Shown here: positions 25,346 through 34,312 of the stretch, piece after piece
Layout: each line of letters starts with the position of its first letter
How positions within the stretch are numbered: position 1 is the stretch's first letter
Assembly: GCA_020636745.1 (NCBI GenBank)
Contig: JACJXH010000003.1
Coordinates: 186,001 to 250,000, forward strand
Reading direction: 5' to 3'
Length of the DNA: 64,000 bases
From: Lentimicrobiaceae bacterium
GTDB taxonomy: Bacteria; Bacteroidota; Bacteroidia; Bacteroidales; Lentimicrobiaceae
Notes under the pieces: model-generated
Database searches by the model: none
What the model saw: only the letters and a program-made list of their open reading frames with translations
What the model was told of the DNA's origin: nothing
Position numbers and translations under genes: made by a program

Positions 25346-26257
25346 ATGCACTGGCAGATTTATATTCATGGTTATAAAGCTTATCTTCAGGTTGAACGGT
25401 CAATGCCTGCAAACACTGTGGATGCGTATTGCCGTGATATTTCCAAGCTGGTTGCATATTTTAATGCCGGAAACCAGGAAATTAAGCCCTCTCAGGTTCA
25501 ACTCAAGGACTTGCAATTGTTTGTGAATACACTTGCCGATATTGGCATAGCTGCCAGCAGTCAATCACGTATTATATCAGGAATCAGATCCTTTTTTAGC
25601 TATTTACTAATTGAAAATGAAGTTTTGACCGATCCAACCGAATTGCTTGCTATGCCAAGGATTGGACGAAAATTACCTGATGTGCTTACGATTGATGAGA
25701 TGGAGCTTTTAATTCAAACTATAGATTTAAGCAACCCTAACGGCGAACGGAATAAAGCCATTTTAGAAACTTTATATGGTTGTGGTTTGCGGGTGTCAGA
25801 ACTGATCAATCTGAAGATTTCTGATTTGTTTTTTACAGATGGGTTTATTAAAGTGACCGGAAAAGGTGACAAGCAACGGATTGTGCCCATTGGAAATAAG
25901 GCCTCGGCACAAATTGAGAGATACATGACTTACGTGAGAAGAACGGGTAAAATACAAAAAGGACAGGAGGATTTCCTTTTTTTGAATGCACGCGGGGCAA
26001 AACTGACCAGAGCTATGATATTTGAAATAGTGAAAAAAGCTATTGCAGGAACAGGAATTAAAAAAAATATCAGTCCGCATTCTCTGAGGCATTCATTTGC
26101 AACACATTTAGTTGAAAACGGTGCAGATCTCAGGGCGGTGCAGGAAATGTTGGGTCATGCTTCCATTACCACCACTGAGATTTACACTCACCTCGACAGG
26201 GAATATCTCAGGACTAATATCCTGAAGTATCATCCTCGAAGGAATATGAAAAACTAA
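25346..26257 (+). CDS. xerD: Tyrosine recombinase XerD-like
   Basis: The 303-residue enzyme would resolve chromosome dimers at dif together with a second Xer protein. It has an N-terminal SAM-like DNA-binding domain (about 1-90) and a catalytic domain with the Arg in YGCGLRVSELINL (about 150), the Lys region VTGKGDKQRIVPIG, the box SPHSLRHSFATHL (His-x-x-Arg), HA in LGHASITTTEIYTH and the nucleophile Tyr in that last motif. Full length and no nearby integrated element point to the housekeeping enzyme, though XerC cannot be excluded. TAGGTTTG at 25322-25329 is a likely -7 box. Its stop overlaps the convergent gene by 4 bp. Confidence 0.88.
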   Translation: MHWQIYIHGYKAYLQVERSMPANTVDAYCRDISKLVAYFNAGNQEIKPSQVQLKDLQLFVNTLADIGIAASSQSRIISGIRSFFSYLLIENEVLTDPTELLAMPRIGRKLPDVLTIDEMELLIQTIDLSNPNGERNKAILETLYGCGLRVSELINLKISDLFFTDGFIKVTGKGDKQRIVPIGNKASAQIERYMTYVRRTGKIQKGQEDFLFLNARGAKLTRAMIFEIVKKAIAGTGIKKNISPHSLRHSFATHLVENGADLRAVQEMLGHASITTTEIYTHLDREYLRTNILKYHPRRNMKN

Positions 26258-26742
26258 TCTTCGTCTTCGTCTTCTTCGTCGAATTCTTCAATTTCACCAT
26301 CTTCATTTACAAAAACGCCCCAGTTAACAGTAACCAGTTTCCCGTCCTGAAAATAAAAATCGATCAAGCCTTCATCAAAAGACACCCTTTTTTCTCCCCA
26401 TTCTTCTTCTTCAGTATCAATTTGGGTAAGTCCTTCCTCTTTCATAAGCTCAATAATTTCCTGTTCGGTCATACTGAAGACTTTTTTTCCGAAAAGAGTA
26501 GTTTCTTCGTTGTCAGTTTCAAAGCAGGAAAGAACATGGTTGTTTTTACCTTCGAAAAACACCGACAATCCTTCTTTATCGTAGTTCCAAAGAATGGTAT
26601 CCAGTTCTTCATCAGCTTCCTCACCCAGGTTTTCGATTTCATGAGGTTTGCCTAAGGTATTTTCAACAGCAACAGGCAAATCACCAAACTTTAAATCGGC
26701 CAGGCCTTCAAGCAGCAGAATTTCCATTTTCATTTGTTTCAT
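26254..26742 (-). CDS. Acidic hypothetical protein
   Basis: The 162-residue cytoplasmic protein is strongly acidic and ends in a run of Glu and Asp (about 148-162). The body has an alpha/beta pattern including KFGDLPVAVENTLGKPHEI, which resembles a small recognition fold, but I cannot place it in a family. Its stop codon overlaps the end of xerD by 4 bp on the opposite strand, so there is no room for terminators between them. No neighbour gives a functional hint. Confidence 0.65.
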   Translation of the reverse strand: MKQMKMEILLLEGLADLKFGDLPVAVENTLGKPHEIENLGEEADEELDTILWNYDKEGLSVFFEGKNNHVLSCFETDNEETTLFGKKVFSMTEQEIIELMKEEGLTQIDTEEEEWGEKRVSFDEGLIDFYFQDGKLVTVNWGVFVNEDGEIEEFDEEDEDED

Positions 26743-26813
26743 CTGAATTTGAGATTGTTAATAATAAGTTAATTAAACTTAGTCAGCATTCATTCTTTTG
26801 CCTTCACTTCCAA

Positions 26814-27632
26814 TTATTTAAATGGAGAATCAGGCTCTTTAGACATATAGTAAAAAGCAAGCCTGCTTGCTAATTTGGGAAAAATACTGTTTAGCCAGAC
26901 GGTAAACTTGCCTTCAATAAAAGTAAGCACAATGGAATCTTTTCGTTTCAAAGTTGCTTTCACAATTTTTCTGGCAGCCACATCGGCCGACATCATTTTA
27001 GCTTCATCACGCGGAGTTTCACCCTGAGGAGCTCCATTTGCTGTAAGTGCTGCATTTCTGATATTCGAGGATGTAAATCCGGGGGCAGCCACCATGACAT
27101 GTAATCCGGTTTTCAGGTTTTCACATCTGAGGGTATCTAAAAAACCCCGGATAGCAAATTTTGATGCAGAATACCCTGTTCTGCCGGGCAATCCCACATA
27201 GCCTGCAATGGATATTACTCCAATTACTGACCCCTGGGATTTAAGCAAGAAGGGCATGGCGTGTTTGGTGCAGAAAACAGTTCCCCAAAAATTGGTATTC
27301 ATCAGTTTCTGCAGAACTTCCAGGTCGGTATTCACAAACGCGGCTCTCATCGAAATCCCGGCATTATTAACCAGAATGTCAATTTTTCCATATTTTGAAA
27401 CAGTTGTTTCAATCAGTTTAACACAATCGCTTTCTATGCTTACATCAGCCTGAACAGCAAAGGTGTTAATTCCTAATGAATTAAGTTGAGCAGCTGCCTG
27501 GTTTAACTTTTCACTATTGCGCGCCGAAATAACAATTCTGGCGCCAAACTTACCGAATTCGTGCGCCAGTGCATAACCTATGCCTGACGAACCTCCGGTG
27601 ATAATCACTACTTTATCTCTTAAGTTTTTCAT
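26814..27632 (-). CDS. Short-chain dehydrogenase/reductase, likely NADP(H)-dependent
   Basis: The 272-residue classical SDR has the cofactor loop TGGSSGIGYALA, NNAG (about 90) and the catalytic pair Tyr-x-x-x-Lys in YSASKFAIRG (about 158-162), with Ser in GVISIAGYVG. After the second strand comes SARNSEKL, with Arg where NAD enzymes have Asp, which suggests NADP(H). The C-terminal part (about 215-272) has hydrophobic segments like membrane-associated SDRs of the DHRS7 type. The substrate is unknown. It appears monocistronic. Confidence 0.85.
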   Translation of the reverse strand: MKNLRDKVVIITGGSSGIGYALAHEFGKFGARIVISARNSEKLNQAAAQLNSLGINTFAVQADVSIESDCVKLIETTVSKYGKIDILVNNAGISMRAAFVNTDLEVLQKLMNTNFWGTVFCTKHAMPFLLKSQGSVIGVISIAGYVGLPGRTGYSASKFAIRGFLDTLRCENLKTGLHVMVAAPGFTSSNIRNAALTANGAPQGETPRDEAKMMSADVAARKIVKATLKRKDSIVLTFIEGKFTVWLNSIFPKLASRLAFYYMSKEPDSPFK

Positions 27633-27875
27633 AATAATTGGCAGTGCAAGTATACCATTTTTTCAAGCAGGTAAAGCGGTATTTATTTAACTCCTTTAAA
27701 ATTCCTTAAAGATAAAGGATAAACTAAGTTAATTAATAGAACCTACCTGAGCACAAAATAATTTCTATGAATTAAATCAAGCAATAAACTGAATTTACAA
27801 GATATTTTTTTTAATCTTTTTGCTTGACCCGATAAAGTTAATTTACATATTTTTAGAATCTGAAATATAGATTAA

Positions 27876-28625
27876 ATGGCAAAAAATATAACAATTGAAA
27901 TTTGTGCCGGTTCGGTAGAATCAGCCATTGCAGCAGCAAAAGGCGGGGCAGACAGAATAGAGCTTTGCAGTGCTTTGAGCGAAGGAGGATTAACGCCATC
28001 CGTTGCTTTACTGGAATATGTGATGAAGCATCTGAAAATTAAAACAAATGTTCTCATACGCCCGCGAGGCGGAGATTTTAATTATTCCAGGGCTGAATTT
28101 GATGTTATGAAATCTGACGTTTTCTCGGCAAAATTAAAAGGTGCAAATGGAATTGTGATTGGGATGTTGAATACTGACGGAACAGTGGATACATGCAGAA
28201 TGAAAGAATTGATGGAAATTGCAAAACCATTGGAAGTTACGTTTCACAGGGCCTTTGATATGACCAAAGACCCGTTAAAAGCCCTTGAAGATATTGTAGA
28301 ACTGGGTTGTCAGAGAATACTTACTTCGGGGCAGGCGGCTGATGCCTTTTCAGGGGCAGGTTTGATTGCTGAATTGGTAAAGGCTTCAGGCAACAGAATA
28401 ATAATTATGCCAGGTAGTGGAATTAACTCATCAAACCTGTCTGAATTGCACAAAAAAACCAATGCAGCTGAATTCCATCTGTCGGCAACTGTTAAGATAA
28501 ATAGCAGAATGATGTATAAAAATCAGGGAGTTGGAATGGGAAACGGGTACTCTGATGAATTTATGATTGCTCAGACAAGCCAGGAGCTGGTGAGTGAAAT
28601 TTGTAAAATTGCCAAGAATCTATAA
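27876..28625 (+). CDS. cutC: CutC-family protein
   Basis: The 249-residue TIM-barrel protein is of the CutC family, with typical EICAGSVESAIAAAKGGADRIELCSALSEGG at the N-terminus (here read as separate motifs EICAGS, GADRIELC and SEGGLTPS), IRPRGGDF (about 62-69), TFHRAFDM and RILTSGQA. CutC was linked to copper homeostasis, but in E. coli the copper effect is disputed and a reaction is not established. A TTG (27824-27826) and TATTTTTA (27848-27855) pair 21 bp apart may be its promoter. The gene stands 60 bp before the EEP gene. Confidence 0.9.
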   Translation: MAKNITIEICAGSVESAIAAAKGGADRIELCSALSEGGLTPSVALLEYVMKHLKIKTNVLIRPRGGDFNYSRAEFDVMKSDVFSAKLKGANGIVIGMLNTDGTVDTCRMKELMEIAKPLEVTFHRAFDMTKDPLKALEDIVELGCQRILTSGQAADAFSGAGLIAELVKASGNRIIIMPGSGINSSNLSELHKKTNAAEFHLSATVKINSRMMYKNQGVGMGNGYSDEFMIAQTSQELVSEICKIAKNL

Positions 28626-28685
28626 TTGTTTTTATCAAACAGCAGATGTGATTTCGTAATTTCGCCGTTGTAAATCGAAGCCGGT

Positions 28686-29576
28686 ATGAATATCAAAACA
28701 AAAGCATTCAAACAATATCAGGTAGTCATTTTCCTGTTAATTACTCTTTTTTTCATGACTTCGGCATCATATAGCCAGAATAATGATAACCTGAAGGTGA
28801 TGACCTGGAATGTCAGATTGGATACACCTGACGATGGCTTAAATCAATGGAAGTATAGAAAAGATGAGTTTTGTCGGGAGGTTGTGAAGCAGTCGCCATT
28901 GATTTTGGGTGTTCAGGAGGCTTTTTACAGCCAGTTAAAAGACATGAAGAAAAGAATGAAAGGGTATAAATATATTGGCGCTGGTCGTGATGATGGGAAA
29001 AAGGAAGGGGAATTTAGTGCAATATTTTATAGAGGCCAATCATTGAAAGTTGTCAGAAGCGGTACTTTCTGGCTTTCTGAAACTCCTGATATACCTGGTA
29101 GCCGAGGCTGGGATGCAGCATGCAACAGGGTAGTTACGTGGGCTGAGTTTAAAGATAAAAATACGGGAAAGCACTTTATTGCATTGAATACCCATTTTGA
29201 TCATATGGGCGAAATAGCTCAGGTGGAAAGTGCGAAACTTATCATTAAAAAACTGGCTTCCATAGCCAATCATTTACCGGTTATTTTAACCGGAGACTTC
29301 AATGTAACTCAAAAAAGTAAAGCCTACCGTATCCTTACCTTTTCTGAAAATGAATACACGCTGTCAGATTCAAGAACCAGGGTTGGAGCGCAAATAACAG
29401 GCCCCGATTTTTCATTTGTTGGGTTCGATCCGTCAGTTGAACCTACCGAATTGATTGACTTTATTATGGTTTCCTGGGATATAGACGTTATTTACAATGA
29501 AATTCTTGATTTCAGAGCCAAAGGGAAATACTTATCTGATCACCTGCCGGTAATTGCAATCCTCAATATAAAGTAG
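28686..29576 (+). CDS. Exported endonuclease/exonuclease/phosphatase-family protein
   Basis: The 296-residue protein has a signal peptide (about 1-31, ending ASYSQ) and one EEP domain. Recognisable metal and catalytic motifs are MTWNVR, GVQEAF (Glu), NTHFDHMG (about 178), LTGDFNV (about 202) and SDHLPV at the end. In Bacteroidota secreted members with this layout usually act on phosphodiester or phosphoinositide-like substrates rather than DNA, but the substrate here is unknown. It lies between cutC and an outer-membrane barrel gene. Confidence 0.85.
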   Translation: MNIKTKAFKQYQVVIFLLITLFFMTSASYSQNNDNLKVMTWNVRLDTPDDGLNQWKYRKDEFCREVVKQSPLILGVQEAFYSQLKDMKKRMKGYKYIGAGRDDGKKEGEFSAIFYRGQSLKVVRSGTFWLSETPDIPGSRGWDAACNRVVTWAEFKDKNTGKHFIALNTHFDHMGEIAQVESAKLIIKKLASIANHLPVILTGDFNVTQKSKAYRILTFSENEYTLSDSRTRVGAQITGPDFSFVGFDPSVEPTELIDFIMVSWDIDVIYNEILDFRAKGKYLSDHLPVIAILNIK

Positions 29577-29650
29577 GCTTTAGCTTATTGAAGTCTTCTT
29601 TGTTTTTTCGGTTAAGCTGTAGTTACGAAAAAGTAAAGTCAACCAACAGG

Positions 29651-30382
29651 TTAAAATACAAACAATTTAGTTCTTTGTCCGCATCGCGAACTTACCAGGT
29701 ATCCAAAGTCATAATTCATTTCAATAATGAATAATGCGCCAATATTATGTGTGGCATTTGTTTTACCTGTTTGCTGTAAAATAGGAAAGTTGGCAGTTTT
29801 CCCTTCTTCAGATGCTAAATCATTGAACATATAATTTAACCTGATTCCAGTGGTTACACCAAAATTATCGGTTCCAAAAATATAGCCACCAAACCCAACT
29901 GCCATTCCAAAATTACTTTTATTGACATAGTCGCCAATAGCATTCGGAGAAACGTGATCGCCTCCTGTGTCAGAATATTTAACAGTTGAATAAGTAGACC
30001 ATTGCGGCCCGATTTCGAAGTAAGTACCATTTTTATTTGCCCTGTACATCAATAACATATCCATCCCTCCTATTTTATACTCACGCAGCGATTCTTCACC
30101 GGGAATAGTTGAATTTTCGGGAGTATAGGTAAATCCCTGGTTAAAGGCCGATTTCATTATATCAAATGTAATCTGATGCTCCTGAATAAAGTTAAATCCG
30201 ATTTTTGCACCAAAAGCGTATGCAGGTTTAAACTTATGAACTATAAGCTGGTCGTCAAATATCTGACTATTGTACATAAACGAGCTCCCGATTCCACCTT
30301 TCAGGCCTATGTCAAACCATGTTTGAGCTTTGCCTGATAAACAAATTAAAACCAGTGTCGAAATAAATAAAAGTTTCTTCAT
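29651..30382 (-). CDS. Outer-membrane beta-barrel protein
   Basis: From the ATG at 30382 the product is about 243 residues with a signal peptide (KKLLFISTLVLICLSGKAQ). Alternating amphipathic strands then span the full length (for example GAKIGFNFI, FEIGPQWSTY, GMAVGFGGYIFG, GVTTGIRLNYMF). This matches the small barrel proteins of the OMP_b-brl type. A longer frame opens at 30448, but its extra 22 residues precede a proper signal peptide and a perfect -7 box lies at 30404-30411, so 30382 is preferred. The role is unknown. Confidence 0.8.
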   Translation of the reverse strand: MKKLLFISTLVLICLSGKAQTWFDIGLKGGIGSSFMYNSQIFDDQLIVHKFKPAYAFGAKIGFNFIQEHQITFDIMKSAFNQGFTYTPENSTIPGEESLREYKIGGMDMLLMYRANKNGTYFEIGPQWSTYSTVKYSDTGGDHVSPNAIGDYVNKSNFGMAVGFGGYIFGTDNFGVTTGIRLNYMFNDLASEEGKTANFPILQQTGKTNATHNIGALFIIEMNYDFGYLVSSRCGQRTKLFVF

Positions 30383-30403
30383 AAGACTGTTGATTGTTTT
30401 GTT

Positions 30404-30434
30404 CAAATGTAAAACAATCTTAATGTATTTCCAA
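30404..30434 (-). promoter_or_regulatory. Promoter of the outer-membrane barrel gene
   Basis: On the minus strand TTG (complement of 30432-30434) precedes TACATTTG (complement of 30404-30411) by 20 bp, matching the Bacteroidota consensus. It also decides the start codon, because the longer reading frame would start upstream of it. Confidence 0.65.
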
Positions 30435-30475
30435 TTTTTATCCATCAATTCATTTTAAGTTATTGAGCATGTTTA

Positions 30476-30507
30476 TTTGGGACAGTGAAAAAAAATACGT
30501 AGGTTTG
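30476..30507 (+). promoter_or_regulatory. Promoter of the GH92 gene
   Basis: TTTG at 30476-30479 and TAGGTTTG at 30500-30507 are separated by 20 bp, a full match to the phylum consensus. The transcript should start near 30514, about 55 bp before the start codon. Confidence 0.7.
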
Positions 30508-30568
30508 AATCCGATCAGATAAAGCTGATAGAGTGAGAAATACAATATTTATTTAATAAGTTTCGCAG

Positions 30569-33511
30569 ATGATGTTACTTAATATCAGATACATTACCCG
30601 CTTATTGTTCTTGATGACAATAACTCCTTTCATTTGCTACGGACAAAGTCCGGTTGATTTTGTAAATCCTTTTATTGGTACAGGCGGCCATGGTCATACT
30701 TTTCCAGGCGCAACTGTTCCGTTCGGAATGGTTCAGCTTAGTCCCGATACAAGACTTGACGGCTGGGACGGTTGCAGTGGTTATCACTATAGCGATGAGT
30801 ACATTTATGGATTTAGCCATACCCATTTGAGTGGAACGGGTGTGCCTGATTACTGTGATATTTTATTTATGCCTTTTTCCGGCGAAGTATTGCTTAACAA
30901 TGGTGCTGATGGCAAGCCGGGTTACAGGAGTAAATTTAGTCATCAATATGAAACTGCCGGGGCGGGCTACTACTCGGTAGAGCTTGAAAAAGACGGGATT
31001 AAAGCAGAATTAACTGCTACAGCGAGAGTCGGAATGCATGCTTACACTTTTCAGAAGAATAAGACACAGTGCATTTTAATTGATTTATTTCATCGCGATA
31101 AAGTGACCGATTCATGGCTTGAAATTACTGATACAAATGAAATAGCTGGTTACAGAGGGTCATCTTCATGGGCCAGAGACCAACGGTTGTATTTTGTTGC
31201 ACAATTTTCAAAACCATTCAGCTCAACCGGAATAGCTGCTGATGATGAGAAAATTCCTTTTTCTGGCAAAGTTGCAAGCAAAAATTTGAAGGCATGGCTT
31301 GAATTCGAAAAGTCAGGCAGCGAAACTATTGTAATAAAAGTTGGCTTATCAGCCACCAGCATTGAAAATGCCCGTTTGAATCTGATGACTGAGGCTCCCG
31401 GATGGGATTTTAATGAAACAAGGCATCGGGCGAGGAGTTTGTGGGAAAACGAGCTGAACAAGATTTCAGTAAAAGAAGGCTCAAAAGATGAGAAAACAGT
31501 TTTTTACACAGCACTTTATCACACCATGATAAGCCCTAACATATACAATGATGTTGATGGTACTTTTTTAGGAAGAGATTTGCAACCGCATAAAAATACC
31601 CAAAACAATTATTATACTGTATTTTCATTATGGGATACTTATCGTGCTCTACACCCTTTATATACCATTATAGATCATAAGCGGACGAATGACTTTATCA
31701 ATACATTTATTTCACAGTATGAACTGGGGCGGCTTTTGCCTGTTTGGGAATTATCTTCAAATGAGACATTTTGCATGATTGGCTATCATGCAGTTCCGGT
31801 AATTGCCGATGCATACATCAAAGGGATAAGAGGTTTTGACCAAAATAAAGCTTTTAAGGCTATGGTAAACAGTGCAATGCAGGATCACATGGGTCTGAAG
31901 TATTACAGGCAAATGGGGTACATCCCTGCTGAAAACGAACACGAATCAGTCTCAAAAACGCTTGAGTATGCTTATGACGATTGGTGTATTTCGGTAATGG
32001 CCGATAGTTTAGGACTTGACTCCATCCGTGATGTATTTGCAATAAGAGCTCAATCATATAAAAATATGTTTGATCCGGCATCTGGTTTTATGAGGGCCAG
32101 ATACAATGGCGGATGGTATGCCCCTTTCGATCCTGCTGAAGTGAATTTTAACTATACCGAGGCCAATTCTTGGCAATATAGTTTTTACGTTCCGCATGAC
32201 ATGAATCATTTTATAGCCTTGCACGGAGGCAAACAAGCAACATCTGTGATGCTGGATAGTCTTTTCAATGTTTCATCTAAAACTACCGGTCGCGATCAGT
32301 CAGATATTACTGGACTCATAGGACAGTATGCTCATGGCAATGAACCCAGTCATCACATTGCTTATTTGTATGATTACTGCGATATGCCCTGGAAAACCCA
32401 GGAAAAAGTCAGCTTTATTATGCGGAATTTTTATACCAACACTCCTGACGGACTGATAGGGAATGAAGACTGCGGGCAGATGTCAGCCTGGGCAGTATTT
32501 AGTTCTTTGGGGTTTTACCCTGTATGTCCCGGAAGTACTCAATATGCTATTGGCACACCACTATTCAGCGAGGCATCGATAAATCTTGAGAACGGTAAAA
32601 AATTTGTAGTGAAAGCCCTTCGTTTAAATTCTGAGAATATCTACGTTAAAAACATAAAATTAAATGGCCTGGATTTAACCCGGAGTTTTATTCAACATGA
32701 TGAAATAATGGCAGGCGGTGAGCTTACATTTGAGATGAGCTCCTCTCCTTCCCTTTTGCCTTTCAATGCTCCGGAAACCTCTGTAAAAGGGAAAGAAATT
32801 CTGCCGGCTCCTTACGCTGAACCAAACAACAAAATTTTTTATAATAATCAGCGCATTACTTTGAAGGGATATGACGGGGCCACTATTACATATACCACAG
32901 ATGGGTCTGAACCGGAAAAGAATTCAGAAAAATATAAAGAACCTATTCTCATAACATCCAATACAACCTTAAAATTTAATGCATTTAAGGATGGATATAT
33001 TCAGGGTAGTACCCAACAGGCTGATTTTACCCAAAGCCCTGCAGATATTGAAGTAATATCAATTTCACCATATGCCAGTCAGTATTCGGGTTCAGGCCGG
33101 AATAACCTGATTGATGGTTTGAAAGGAAGCAATGATTACAGACTGGGAGGCTGGCAGGGATTTCAGGGGGTTGATATGGAAATTGTGTTGAAAATAAACA
33201 ATAATAAGCCGATTAATTCCATCTCATCGGGGTTTTTGCAGGACATCAATTCATGGATATTTATGCCCTCACAGATAGATCTTTTCACTTCAGCTGATGG
33301 CGTTACTTTTCATAAAATAAATTCAATAAAAAATGATTTCCCTGTCGACAAATGGGGTACATTTACACATGAATACATCTTCAATAATTTAAACATAAAG
33401 GAGAGGTTTATTAAGATTATTGCAAAAAATGCCGGATTGATTCCAGAATGGCATCCGGCAAGTGGAAATATTACCTGGATTTTTGCAGATGAGATCAGTA
33501 TTAATTTTTAA
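30569..33511 (+). CDS. GH92 alpha-mannosidase with C-terminal accessory domains
   Basis: The 980-residue exported enzyme has a signal peptide (about 1-25, ending YGQSP) and a GH92 catalytic region (about 28-745). Characteristic motifs are VNPFIGTGGHGHTFPGA, SHTHLSGTGVPDYCDI, YAHGNEPSHH (general acid Glu) and NEDCGQMSAW (base Asp region). A chitobiase-like C-terminal sandwich follows (about 765-820, with TYTTDGSEPEKNS), then a discoidin-like domain (about 835-980). GH92 enzymes are calcium-dependent exo-mannosidases acting on mannose glycans such as N-glycans. There is no lipobox, so it is periplasmic or secreted. No SusC/SusD pair lies nearby. The aldolase-like gene begins 5 bp downstream. 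Confidence 0.93.
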   Translation: MMLLNIRYITRLLFLMTITPFICYGQSPVDFVNPFIGTGGHGHTFPGATVPFGMVQLSPDTRLDGWDGCSGYHYSDEYIYGFSHTHLSGTGVPDYCDILFMPFSGEVLLNNGADGKPGYRSKFSHQYETAGAGYYSVELEKDGIKAELTATARVGMHAYTFQKNKTQCILIDLFHRDKVTDSWLEITDTNEIAGYRGSSSWARDQRLYFVAQFSKPFSSTGIAADDEKIPFSGKVASKNLKAWLEFEKSGSETIVIKVGLSATSIENARLNLMTEAPGWDFNETRHRARSLWENELNKISVKEGSKDEKTVFYTALYHTMISPNIYNDVDGTFLGRDLQPHKNTQNNYYTVFSLWDTYRALHPLYTIIDHKRTNDFINTFISQYELGRLLPVWELSSNETFCMIGYHAVPVIADAYIKGIRGFDQNKAFKAMVNSAMQDHMGLKYYRQMGYIPAENEHESVSKTLEYAYDDWCISVMADSLGLDSIRDVFAIRAQSYKNMFDPASGFMRARYNGGWYAPFDPAEVNFNYTEANSWQYSFYVPHDMNHFIALHGGKQATSVMLDSLFNVSSKTTGRDQSDITGLIGQYAHGNEPSHHIAYLYDYCDMPWKTQEKVSFIMRNFYTNTPDGLIGNEDCGQMSAWAVFSSLGFYPVCPGSTQYAIGTPLFSEASINLENGKKFVVKALRLNSENIYVKNIKLNGLDLTRSFIQHDEIMAGGELTFEMSSSPSLLPFNAPETSVKGKEILPAPYAEPNNKIFYNNQRITLKGYDGATITYTTDGSEPEKNSEKYKEPILITSNTTLKFNAFKDGYIQGSTQQADFTQSPADIEVISISPYASQYSGSGRNNLIDGLKGSNDYRLGGWQGFQGVDMEIVLKINNNKPINSISSGFLQDINSWIFMPSQIDLFTSADGVTFHKINSIKNDFPVDKWGTFTHEYIFNNLNIKERFIKIIAKNAGLIPEWHPASGNITWIFADEISINF

Positions 33512-33516
33512 CTGAT

Positions 33517-34155
33517 ATGATGGTTCACAGAACAATGGAAGAATCAGAATTCAATGAATTTGCTTTTTGGGCGAATGAAACAGCAAAACATGCCCTCATA
33601 AAGTGTAGTAGTGGCAATTTGTCGCATCGGGTTCAAAATAATCAAATGTTGATTTCAGCATCGGGTTGTTGGCTATCAGAACTTACAGCCAAACAAATTG
33701 CTATATTTAATATTGATGATGGCACCCTGATAAACGATATAAAACCATCTGCCGAGCATAAATTTCATCTGGGAATTATGCAATCAAGAAAAGAAATCAA
33801 TACCGTTCTTCATTTTCAGTCTCAGGCTGCAACTACAATAGCGTGTATGGGAATTGAGCCTGATTATAATGTCATCATTGAAATTCCGATTTATATCGGT
33901 AAAATTTGCCATTTGCCCTATTTTACACCAGGTTCTCATCAGCTGGCCGAGGCTGTTATTGACAAAATGAGAGAATGCTCGCTGGTTCAACTGTCCAATC
34001 ATGGGCAGGTAGTTTGCGGAAAGTCCTATCAGGATGTTATACAGAAGGCTGTCTTTTTTGAATTGGCCTGCAATATATTACTTCAGAGTAATTTCAGTGC
34101 GAAAGCTCTGAATAATGTACAAGTTGAATCCCTGTTAACCTATACTTTAAAATAG
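33517..34155 (+). CDS. Class II aldolase/adducin-family protein with an altered metal site
   Basis: The 212-residue cytoplasmic protein has the class II aldolase fold (about 8-190), with SSGNLSHR in the phosphate loop and the ligand region AEHKFHLG (Glu80). The usual His-x-His metal pair reads His99-Phe-Gln101, and the third His is in SNHGQVV (about 162). One zinc ligand is thus replaced by Gln. Family members include fuculose- and rhamnulose-phosphate aldolases and methylthioribulose-phosphate dehydratase. With the Gln change, aldolase activity is uncertain. It follows the GH92 gene by 5 bp, so it may act on a sugar product, but this is inference. Confidence 0.8.
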   Translation: MMVHRTMEESEFNEFAFWANETAKHALIKCSSGNLSHRVQNNQMLISASGCWLSELTAKQIAIFNIDDGTLINDIKPSAEHKFHLGIMQSRKEINTVLHFQSQAATTIACMGIEPDYNVIIEIPIYIGKICHLPYFTPGSHQLAEAVIDKMRECSLVQLSNHGQVVCGKSYQDVIQKAVFFELACNILLQSNFSAKALNNVQVESLLTYTLK

Positions 34156-34253
34156 CATTTGTTAACATACTTTACAAATTGGACAAAAAAATGACCGGAT
34201 TCGGACATTGAAATAACAATTTGCACGAAATCGAACAGAAATTGATGCAGAAA

Positions 34254-34285
34254 TTTGGAAACCTTAATATTCCTATTTACTTTTA
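34254..34285 (+). promoter_or_regulatory. Probable promoter of serA
   Basis: TTTG at 34254-34257 is followed after 20 bp by TACTTTTA at 34278-34285, one mismatch from the phylum -7 box. It predicts a very short leader before the ATG at 34313 and makes a start upstream at 34286 unlikely. Confidence 0.5.
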
Positions 34286-34312
34286 TTGTTTAATTCTAAA
34301 AATACTTGTTTT

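Noticed and set aside
24885..25346. Open frame of 153 codons on the plus strand over rpmG
   Set aside because: It overlaps rpmG and its promoter antisense, and ends where xerD begins. Its Phe/Cys-rich content is not protein-like.
25346..26257. Tyrosine recombinase as a sign of an integrated mobile element
   Set aside because: It has the length and motifs of housekeeping XerD, with no attachment-site repeats, cargo or tRNA nearby.
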